Shown here: in pieces, positions 6,151-11,171 of the stretch
How positions within the stretch are numbered: position 1 is the first letter of the stretch
How the letters are laid out: each line of letters opens with the position of its first letter
Source of the DNA: Methanosarcina sp.
GTDB taxonomy: Archaea; Halobacteriota; Methanosarcinia; Methanosarcinales; Methanosarcinaceae
Direction: 5' to 3'
Assembly: GCA_013331265.1 (NCBI GenBank)
Contig: DUGS01000129.1
Coordinates: 473-11,643, forward strand
Length of the DNA: 11,171 nucleotides
Made by a program: the position numbers and the translations under genes
Notes under the pieces: model-generated
Told to the model about the DNA's origin: nothing
Databases searched by the model: none
Seen by the model: the letters and a program-made list of their open reading frames with translations, nothing else

Positions 6151-8064
6151 ATGCCTATTGAAGACGTGCTATTAGACCTCAAACACAAAATTGAGAAAAA
6201 TCTACCCGCAGGAGTTACAATAACTGACGTCGAATTTGAAGGCCCTCAGCTTGTTCTGTACACTGAAGAGCCCAGAAAATTTGCAGACGACGGGAATATA
6301 ATCCGCAACCTGGCAAAAGACCTAAGGACACGAATTGCCATGCGGCCTGACCCCAGGGTGCTTGCAACTCCTGAAGACTCTATTTCTATAATTGAAGAAG
6401 TTGTTCCAAAAGAATCTGTAATCTCGAGCTACTATTTTGACCCTGATTCTGGGGAAGTGATCATCGAAGCCGAAAAGCCCGGGCTTGTAATAGGAAAACA
6501 TGGTGCAACTCTCAGGGAGATTACAAAGCAGATTGGCTGGATTCCCAAAGTTGTGCGGACTCCTCCTATTAAGTCCCGCACGGTGAAAAATATAAGGGAG
6601 TTCATGAGGAACAACCTCAAAGAAAGAAAGGAAATCCTTAAAACCGTGGGGAGGAAAATTCACAGGGAGTGTACTTCAAAAGATCAGTGGGTAAGGGTTA
6701 CAGCTCTTGGGGGATGTAAAGAAGTAGGTCGAAGTTGTTTTTTGCTTTCTACACCTGAATCCAGAATCCTGATTGACTGTGGAGTCAATGTGGGTTCTGA
6801 CGAGAATATGACGCCTTACCTTTATGTTCCTGAAGTTTTCCCATTAAACCAGATAGATGCAGTGGTAGTTACCCATGCGCACCTTGACCATCAGGGACTT
6901 GTTCCACTCCTTTTCAAGTATGGGTATGAAGGACCTGTCTACTGTACGCCCCCCACAAGAGACCTCATGGTACTGCTCCAGCTCGACTATATCGATGTGG
7001 CAGCGAAAGAAGGGAAGAAGATTCCCTACGAGTCAGGGATGGTAGCAAAGACCCTCAAACACACCATACCTCTGGACTATGAGGAAGTAACGGATATTGC
7101 TCCGGATATAAAATTGACTTTCCACAATGCAGGTCATATTCTTGGATCGGCAATATCTCACTTCCATATAGGAGACGGGCTCCATAATGTAGTCTTTACC
7201 GGAGACTACAAATTTGAGAAAACCAGGCTTTTTGACCCTGCTGTCAATAAATTCCCAAGGGTGGAAACGGTTATCAGTGAAGCTACTTATGGAAATTCCA
7301 ATGCTTTCCAACCTGCACTTAAGGACGCCGAAAAGCACCTACAGATGGTCGTAAAGAACACTGTTGAGCGCGGAGGAATTGCAGTCATCCCTGCTTTTGC
7401 TGTGGGCAGAAGCCAGGAAGTTATGATAGTGATCGAAGAGTCCATAAGGAAAGGGCTTATCCCTGAAGTTCCGGTCTACCTTGATGGAATGATCTGGGAA
7501 GCAACTGCAATCCATGCAACTCATCCCGAATACCTTAACAATGACTTAAGGAAACTGATCTTCCAGAAAGGCCAGAACCCCTTCCTCTCCGAATGCTTCA
7601 AACCCGTCGACTCTCATGAGACACGCCAGAAGATTATCCAGAACCCTCATCCCTGTGTAATCCTTGCAACTTCGGGTATGATGAACGGAGGACCTGTTAT
7701 GGACTATTTCAAGTCCTTTGCGGAAGACCAGCGCAATACTCTCGTGTTTGTAGGTTACCAGGCTGACGGGACTATAGGGCGCAGGATCCAGAAGGGATGG
7801 AAAGAAATCCCCATGACAGGAAAGAACGGAAGCACCGAAATGCTGAAAATGAACATGGAAGTGCAGGTTGTAGACGGTTTCTCAGGCCACTCGGATAGGA
7901 GGCAGCTTATGGAGTATGTTAAAAAAATGCAGCCCCGTCCGGAAAGAGTGTTCACCGAGCATGGAGACGAGAAAGCCTGTGTTGACCTTGCAAGTTCCGT
8001 TTACAAGAAACTGAAGATAGAGACTCGCGCTCTCACAAACCTCGAAACTGTAAGATTGCTGTGA
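6151..8064 (+). CDS. aCPSF1 (FttA), archaeal beta-CASP/KH ribonuclease and transcription termination factor
   Basis: The 637-residue length is typical of the family. Residues 1-145 are two KH domains, the second with a GxxG loop in GLVIGKHG (111-118). A metallo-beta-lactamase domain follows with HAHLDH (242-247) as zinc motif 2, NAGHILGSA around His329 as motif 3, and Asp352 in TGDYKF as motif 4. The beta-CASP domain has EATYG (377-381, motif A), SGHSD with His580 (motif B) and TEHGD with His604 (motif C). All catalytic residues are present, so it should be an active endonuclease, perhaps with 5'-3' exonuclease activity. Work in other methanogens shows that this protein is a general termination factor acting with the U-tract. 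ATG 6151 has a good Shine-Dalgarno 9 bases upstream. Confidence 0.95.
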   Translation: MPIEDVLLDLKHKIEKNLPAGVTITDVEFEGPQLVLYTEEPRKFADDGNIIRNLAKDLRTRIAMRPDPRVLATPEDSISIIEEVVPKESVISSYYFDPDSGEVIIEAEKPGLVIGKHGATLREITKQIGWIPKVVRTPPIKSRTVKNIREFMRNNLKERKEILKTVGRKIHRECTSKDQWVRVTALGGCKEVGRSCFLLSTPESRILIDCGVNVGSDENMTPYLYVPEVFPLNQIDAVVVTHAHLDHQGLVPLLFKYGYEGPVYCTPPTRDLMVLLQLDYIDVAAKEGKKIPYESGMVAKTLKHTIPLDYEEVTDIAPDIKLTFHNAGHILGSAISHFHIGDGLHNVVFTGDYKFEKTRLFDPAVNKFPRVETVISEATYGNSNAFQPALKDAEKHLQMVVKNTVERGGIAVIPAFAVGRSQEVMIVIEESIRKGLIPEVPVYLDGMIWEATAIHATHPEYLNNDLRKLIFQKGQNPFLSECFKPVDSHETRQKIIQNPHPCVILATSGMMNGGPVMDYFKSFAEDQRNTLVFVGYQADGTIGRRIQKGWKEIPMTGKNGSTEMLKMNMEVQVVDGFSGHSDRRQLMEYVKKMQPRPERVFTEHGDEKACVDLASSVYKKLKIETRALTNLETVRLL

Positions 8065-8090
8065 CCCCCAGGGGCCACACTTTCTTATTT
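8061..8090 (+). terminator. Hairpin overlapping the aCPSF1 stop codon, possibly bidirectional
   Basis: GTGACCCC (8061-8068) pairs with GGGGCCAC (8071-8078), with one mismatch and a tight loop, followed by the T-rich CTTTCTTATTT (8080-8090). The stop codon TGA (8062-8064) lies inside the stem. The gap to the convergent HAD gene is only 44 bases. The opposite strand also has a T-run (CTTTTT), so one element may serve both directions. Confidence 0.55.
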
Positions 8091-8108
8091 AAAAAGTTTT
8101 AACAAAAA

Positions 8109-8795
8109 TTAGTTATGATCTCTGCGCCTGGGAACAAATTCAGGGCTGAAAAGAGGCTCAAGGCTGAGGAGGTATTCCATCAGCTTATTATGATCTCCCA
8201 CCACAATATCCGCCCTATCAAGCTCTGAAGGTTTTACGTATGTGGGGACCCCTATACAGTAAATATCGGCTTTTTTTGCGGCTTCCACGCCCAGAACGGC
8301 GTTTTCGATCACAACACACTCTTTTTTTCCGACACTAAGAAGCTCAACTGCCTTCAGAAAAGGGTCTGGATGTGGCTTTGAGTTCAGAACATCGTCTCCT
8401 GTGACAACAGTATCGAATATGTCGGGAAAAAGTTGATCAATAATCCCATTAACTATTAAACGGTCCGAACCTGAGACTACTGAGAGCAGAAAACGTGATT
8501 TAAGAAGTTCAAGGCATTCTTTCATCCCATCGAAAGCCTTCAGTTTAAAAATCCGGTTAAACTCCTGCCTGTAGATTGCGGTAATAGTTTCAAAATCAAA
8601 AGCTTCTGGATCTTTCCTGGCTTTTCTGATCAGCAGGGGAAGGCCATTTCTGGGATTTGACCCCTCAATTGCATAAATATCCTCGTCCTGAATTACCATG
8701 CCCATGTCAAGAAAAGCTTTCTTCCAGGCTGCTGCATGAAAAGGCATGGAATCTACGAGAACACCATCCATATCAAAAATTAATGCTTTTAACAC
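8109..8795 (-). CDS. HAD-superfamily hydrolase, beta-phosphoglucomutase/phosphatase-like
   Basis: The 228-residue product has all four HAD motifs: FDMDGVLVDS with Asp8 (nucleophile) and Asp10; SVVSGSDR with Ser108 as motif II; Lys140 in NSKPHPDPF as motif III; and VVIENAVLGVEAA with Glu164-Asn165 as motif IV. The helical cap at about 15-90 is the C1 type of phosphoglucomutase and phosphoglycolate phosphatase relatives. The substrate is probably a small phosphorylated metabolite such as a sugar phosphate. The open frame extends upstream to 8915, but the conserved domain starts at GTG 8795, which has AGGAG (8804-8808 on the complement) 8 bases ahead. The extra 40 residues are low-complexity and unlike the family. 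The gene is convergent with aCPSF1 and appears monocistronic. Confidence 0.85.
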   Translation of the reverse strand: MLKALIFDMDGVLVDSMPFHAAAWKKAFLDMGMVIQDEDIYAIEGSNPRNGLPLLIRKARKDPEAFDFETITAIYRQEFNRIFKLKAFDGMKECLELLKSRFLLSVVSGSDRLIVNGIIDQLFPDIFDTVVTGDDVLNSKPHPDPFLKAVELLSVGKKECVVIENAVLGVEAAKKADIYCIGVPTYVKPSELDRADIVVGDHNKLMEYLLSLEPLFSPEFVPRRRDHN

Positions 8796-8853
8796 GTTTC
8801 TGGCTCCTGAACCGAAAGAAGTGGGAACTTTTGAGGAAGGTATAGGGAAATTA

Positions 8854-8862
8854 ATAAATAAC
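8854..8862 (-). promoter_or_regulatory. Weak TATA-like box for the HAD gene
   Basis: On the minus strand TTATTTATT (8862-8854) sits about 60 bases upstream of the GTG start. It is the best TATA-like match in the right place but is not a strong one. It lies within the extended upstream reading frame, which also argues for the shorter start. Confidence 0.25.
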
Positions 8863-8915
8863 TTAGAACTTTTCCTGAGTTCAATTTCGTGAAGGGTTAA
8901 GGTAAAGTGACTCAA

Positions 8916-9378
8916 GATAAAAATGGTTTTGCAGTCTTAAAGCTTTCCCAAGATTTCATGGTTCACATAAAGAGATTTAGCATAGAGTAAAGGAAATCTG
9001 AAGCATTTCTACTACCATTTTAAAAGAATCTAAGCCTTCGTATCTTCCCTAAAGAGATAAAAAGATGGTATTTAGAGCGAATTTACTGTATTAATAAAGA
9101 TTTATAGATCTGAGTAAATAAAATTTAAAGGATAGGCAAAAAATTCAAAATATTAGACTTAAATTTATACAAACACTTATGTGCAGTTATTACTTAGCAC
9201 TTAAAAAAATAAGCAAGAGACTCAAAATCATTGAAAGATACCGAAAAAGTTTTTAAGATGAGAATTCTACTTAAATAGTAATAATATAAACAGTTTCATT
9301 AAATTGCAAGTATTCCAGTTTAGAAGTCTCAAAGAAAACGTAGTCCAGATACTACATATTCAATAATTTGAGGAGAAC
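8916..9378 (+). other. AT-rich intergenic stretch without a recognisable gene
   Basis: Stops occur in every frame and I see no RNA gene here. TATA-like sequences occur at 9163-9171 (TTTATACAA) and 9284-9292 (AATATAAAC). The second would produce a transcript starting near 9310 that runs into the small ORF at 9379. The stretch may be upstream regulatory DNA for ftsZ or decayed sequence. Confidence 0.3.
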
Positions 9379-9459
9379 ATGGCAGAGGCAAAATAGAAAA
9401 TAAAAATTGCCCGGACATGTGCGATCAGGACAGCTTTCCTAAAAAACGAGACTTTCTAG
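9379..9459 (+). CDS. Possible short ORF with an in-frame TAG (leader peptide or pyrrolysine candidate)
   Basis: GAGGAG (9370-9375) lies 3 bases before ATG 9379. The frame reads MAEAK and then TAG at 9394-9396. If the TAG is read through, it continues for 20 codons (KIKIARTCAIRTAFLKNETF) to a second TAG at 9457-9459. Methanosarcina can insert pyrrolysine at TAG, so a 26-residue product is formally possible. A five-residue leader peptide or a decayed gene start is as likely. I recognise no family. Confidence 0.15.
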
Positions 9460-9476
9460 AAAGATTAAAACTACTG

Positions 9477-9484
9477 TATATAAA
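9477..9484 (+). promoter_or_regulatory. Candidate distal TATA box upstream of ftsZ
   Basis: TATATAAA at 9477-9484 is a perfect-looking archaeal TATA box. It predicts a start near 9503-9508, inside the hairpin that follows, and a leader of about 300 bases to ftsZ if the transcript is continuous. Confidence 0.45.
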
Positions 9485-9495
9485 CATTACGTAAG

Positions 9496-9539
9496 TTTTT
9501 TGCCTTTTGCCCTGAGAGTTCAGGACTAAAAGCAGAAAA
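9496..9539 (+). other. Long 18-bp hairpin upstream of ftsZ
   Basis: Bases 9496-9515 fold back on 9520-9539 around the tetraloop GAGT. The pairs are TTTTT/GAAAA (one G-U), TGC/GCA, TTTT/AAAA, one G-U, and CCTGA/TCAGG. A single bulged C and a 1x2 internal loop interrupt them. It lies 12 bases after the TATA box at 9477. It could be an operator overlapping the start point, the body of a small RNA, or a terminator for anything transcribed from the left. Confidence 0.45.
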
Positions 9540-9547
9540 AAGTAAAA

Positions 9548-9586
9548 TATATGAAATTTATGGATGACATATTTAAACTTCATATA
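9548..9586 (+). repeat. Inverted repeat A, overlapping repeat B
   Basis: TATATGAA (9548-9555) is the exact complement of TTCATATA (9579-9586). Inside these, TTTA (9557-9560) pairs with TAAA (9574-9577) across a single A/C mismatch. That makes a 12-bp imperfect stem with a 13-base loop. It shares bases 9574-9578 with the longer repeat B, so both cannot form at once. Confidence 0.5.
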
Positions 9587-9615
9587 CAATTTAAAAACAC
9601 TGTTTAAATATGTCA
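9565..9615 (+). repeat. Inverted repeat B: perfect 14-bp arms
   Basis: TGACATATTTAAAC (9565-9578) and GTTTAAATATGTCA (9602-9615) are perfect reverse complements with a 23-base spacer. No gene explains the symmetry. Each arm contains a TATA-like core, so the element could be a paired protein-binding site, a promoter overlapped by an operator, or an RNA hairpin in the ftsZ leader. Confidence 0.65.
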
Positions 9616-9724
9616 GAAATGTTTAATATTAGAAGAGTGACAACTTATTAAAGATAACGGATGAAAATCTTTCATTAGGTTTTTACAGGTTATCCCCAGT
9701 TTAATTTGATATTTAGCAAAATTT

Positions 9725-9778
9725 ACCCCCCGATATAGAGGGTGGGGAGTGAAAGAAAAAATAGAATAAATAGAATAA
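9725..9778 (+). other. C-run/G-run hairpin and 9-bp tandem repeat before ftsZ
   Basis: ACCC (9725-9728) can pair with GGGT (9740-9743), and the C6 run at 9726-9731 can pair in other registers with GGGTGGGG (9740-9747). Next come two head-to-tail copies of ATAGAATAA (9761-9769 and 9770-9778). The stretch lacks a usable Shine-Dalgarno for the ATG at 9779, which supports a later ftsZ start. Confidence 0.35.
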
Positions 9779-9802
9779 ATGAAATCCAACCGAGGGGATA
9801 AA

Positions 9803-10981
9803 TTGCAATCTATAGTACAGGAAGCAATGAGATATAGCGAAAAAGAGAAAGAATCCCGAAAAAATTCCACCGATGAAGAATTTGAAGAATTCGGACAGCC
9901 AAGAATTATGATTGTAGGATGTGGAGGCGCAGGAAATAACACCGTAAACCGTCTCTATAATATAGGGATTGAAGGAGCAGAAACAGTCTGCATCAATACG
10001 GACAAGCAGCACCTTGACAATGTAAGGGCTGACAAGAAAATCCTTGTAGGGAAGACCCTTACAAGAGGCCTGGGAGCAGGTGGCTATCCTGAAACCGGAA
10101 AGAAAGCAGCAGAACTTGCAAGAGGCACACTTGAAGAAGTTTTAAAGGATGTAGACCTTGTTTTTGTTACAGCAGGCCTCGGAGGAGGGACGGGAACAGG
10201 AGTTGCTCCAGTCGTTGCCGAAGTTGCAAAAGAACAGGGAGCAATCGTTGTAGGAATGGTTTCAAGCCCCTTCAGAGTCGAGAGAGCACGTATATTTAAA
10301 GCCGAAGAAGGACTTGAAGACCTGCGCAGAGCAGCAGACACAGTAATTGTCCTTGATAACAACAGGCTGCTTAATTACGTACCCAACCTTCCTATTGACC
10401 AGGCTTTCTCAGTAATGGACCAGTTAATTGCCGAAACCGTTAAAGGAATAACTGAAACTATTACGGTGCCTTCTCTGATCAACCTTGACTATGCAGATAT
10501 CAGGACAATCATGAGCTGCGGCGGAGTTGCCGTAATGCTTGTAGGGGAATCCAAGAGCCAGGACAAGAGCACTGAAGTCGTGCGGACCGCCCTGAACCAC
10601 CCATTGCTTGATGTTGATTATAAAGGTGCAACTGGTAGCCTTGTCCATGTAACAGGCGGACCTGACCTGAGCCTGAAGGAAGCTGAGGAAATTGCCTCTA
10701 TGCTTACCTATGAACTTTCTTCTAACGCCAATGTAATATGGGGCGCAAGAATAAGGGACGATTACGAAGGTAAGGTCCGTGTAATGGCAATAATGACAGG
10801 CGTCCAGTCTGCCCAGATCCTGGGTCCTCAGGCAGGAGCTGGAATCCTGGAGTCCAGAGCCGAAACTGATCCGATGCAGGAAAAGAGATTTGGAAGAATA
10901 TCACTTGAAGCCAGAAAAGCAGGGACTGCAGGTCCTCTAAGAAAAAAGCACGAAGAATCAATTATTGATTTCATAAATTAA
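9803..10981 (+). CDS. ftsZ: Cell division GTPase FtsZ, archaeal type
   Basis: The product has 392 residues from TTG 9803, or 400 from ATG 9779. In the longer numbering it has a charged N-terminal extension (1-40), the nucleotide-binding IMIVGCGGAGNNTVN (43-57), the tubulin signature GGGTGTG (135-141), and the T7 catalytic loop NLDYAD (235-240), whose acidic residues activate GTP in the neighbouring subunit. The C-terminal peptide ESIIDFIN is the kind of tail that in archaea binds membrane anchors such as SepF. All GTPase elements are intact, so it should polymerise at the division ring. I cannot tell FtsZ1 from FtsZ2 with certainty; the tail favours FtsZ1. ATG 9779 has no Shine-Dalgarno, whereas GAGGGGAT (9792-9799) sits just before TTG 9803, so TTG is the likely start. 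Confidence 0.95.
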   Translation: MQSIVQEAMRYSEKEKESRKNSTDEEFEEFGQPRIMIVGCGGAGNNTVNRLYNIGIEGAETVCINTDKQHLDNVRADKKILVGKTLTRGLGAGGYPETGKKAAELARGTLEEVLKDVDLVFVTAGLGGGTGTGVAPVVAEVAKEQGAIVVGMVSSPFRVERARIFKAEEGLEDLRRAADTVIVLDNNRLLNYVPNLPIDQAFSVMDQLIAETVKGITETITVPSLINLDYADIRTIMSCGGVAVMLVGESKSQDKSTEVVRTALNHPLLDVDYKGATGSLVHVTGGPDLSLKEAEEIASMLTYELSSNANVIWGARIRDDYEGKVRVMAIMTGVQSAQILGPQAGAGILESRAETDPMQEKRFGRISLEARKAGTAGPLRKKHEESIIDFIN

Positions 10982-10998
10982 ATTAAGTTCAGGCAAAA

Positions 10999-11020
10999 CC
11001 CGGACCTGCAGGTCTCCGGG
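10999..11020 (+). terminator. GC-rich hairpin after ftsZ
   Basis: CCCGGA (10999-11004) pairs with TCCGGG (11015-11020), with an inner CCT/AGG stem and a two-base bulge. It lies 18 bases after the ftsZ stop. No U-run follows directly, so it may mark or protect the mRNA 3' end rather than terminate alone. Confidence 0.45.
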
Positions 11021-11064
11021 CTCCCTCAAGTTATCCCTCTGACTATTTAGGGGAGCAATCGGAA

Positions 11065-11162
11065 ATCTAGAGAAAGAAAGCTTTCTCAGGGCGGAAAATT
11101 CGGGTTTTCCTGACTGGAAACCTATTTTTTGAAGCGATTTTCTAGATAGATACTCTTTTTTA
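11065..11162 (+). other. Folded 3' region ending in a U-tract (possible small RNA or long ftsZ 3' UTR)
   Basis: ATCTAGA (11065-11071) pairs with TCTAGAT (11141-11147) and encloses GGAAAA (11093-11098) with TTTTCC (11105-11110). GAGAAAG (11070-11076) pairs perfectly with CTTTCTC (11081-11087) and overlaps the closing stem by two bases. The T-run CTTTTTTATT follows at about 11154-11163. No open frame covers it. I see no promoter of its own, so it may be the real end of the ftsZ transcript. Confidence 0.35.
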
Positions 11163-11171
11163 TTAGCGCTT

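Noticed and set aside
8796..8915. 40-residue N-terminal extension of the HAD protein
   Set aside because: The HAD domain begins at GTG 8795 with AGGAG upstream; the extension is unlike the family and overlaps the only TATA-like site.
8916..9470. Search for tRNA, CRISPR repeats or insertion-sequence ends in the large spacer
   Set aside because: No cloverleaf with a GTTCGAATC-type arm, no regularly spaced direct repeats, and no terminal repeats with target duplication were seen.
9742..9801. 19-codon GTG upstream ORF ending one base before the ftsZ TTG
   Set aside because: The stop position suggests coupling, but there is no clear Shine-Dalgarno and the coding content is simple A/G-rich sequence; most likely chance.

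Overview
The window comes from a methanogenic archaeon, almost certainly Methanosarcina or a very close relative. The left edge carries the 3' end of the acetyl-CoA decarbonylase/synthase subunit gene cdhE. The coding genes are of archaeal type: Nmd3, TFE, a proteasome beta subunit with a short propeptide, aCPSF1, and an FtsZ with an archaeal C-terminal tail. Spacers are long, AT-rich and carry TATA boxes. There is no sign of a mobile element, CRISPR array, tRNA or rRNA. The genes are chromosomal housekeeping genes, so novelty is more likely in the spacers and leaders than in the proteins.

Layout, left to right. (1) 1-183 is the cdhE tail with a hairpin/U-rich terminator. (2) 473-1186 is a family 2 glycosyltransferase whose start is odd: the first beta strand lies upstream of any ordinary start codon. 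(3) 1187-1736 is a 550-base spacer with two TATA boxes and several hairpins. (4) 1737-4021 is nmd3 and an uncharacterised ATP-grasp enzyme, tightly linked and followed by a strong hairpin plus U7 terminator. (5) 4139-5156 is tfe and an HD-domain phosphohydrolase, 10 bases apart. (6) 5407-8064 is psmB and the gene for aCPSF1, the archaeal 3'-end nuclease and termination factor. psmB has a structured leader, and the aCPSF1 gene is preceded by five U-tracts. (7) 8109-8795, on the minus strand and convergent with aCPSF1, is a HAD phosphatase/phosphomutase. (8) 8796-9802 is about 1 kb without a long gene. Its right half holds an 18-bp hairpin and two overlapping, mutually exclusive inverted repeats in front of ftsZ. 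(9) 9803-10981 is ftsZ, followed by a GC-rich hairpin and a folded, U-tract-ended 3' region at the window edge.

Taken together, the genes serve core information processing and protein turnover: transcription initiation (TFE), termination and 3'-end formation (aCPSF1), large ribosomal subunit maturation (Nmd3), protein degradation (PsmB) and cell division (FtsZ). Several starts appear to be TTG or GTG placed behind good Shine-Dalgarno sequences (tfe, HD, HAD, ftsZ), so default ATG or longest-ORF starts are probably wrong at several loci. The best leads for undescribed biology are the alternative hairpins upstream of ftsZ, the U-tract cluster before aCPSF1, the foldable psmB leader with an anti-Shine-Dalgarno-like segment, and a short TAG-interrupted ORF at 9379.
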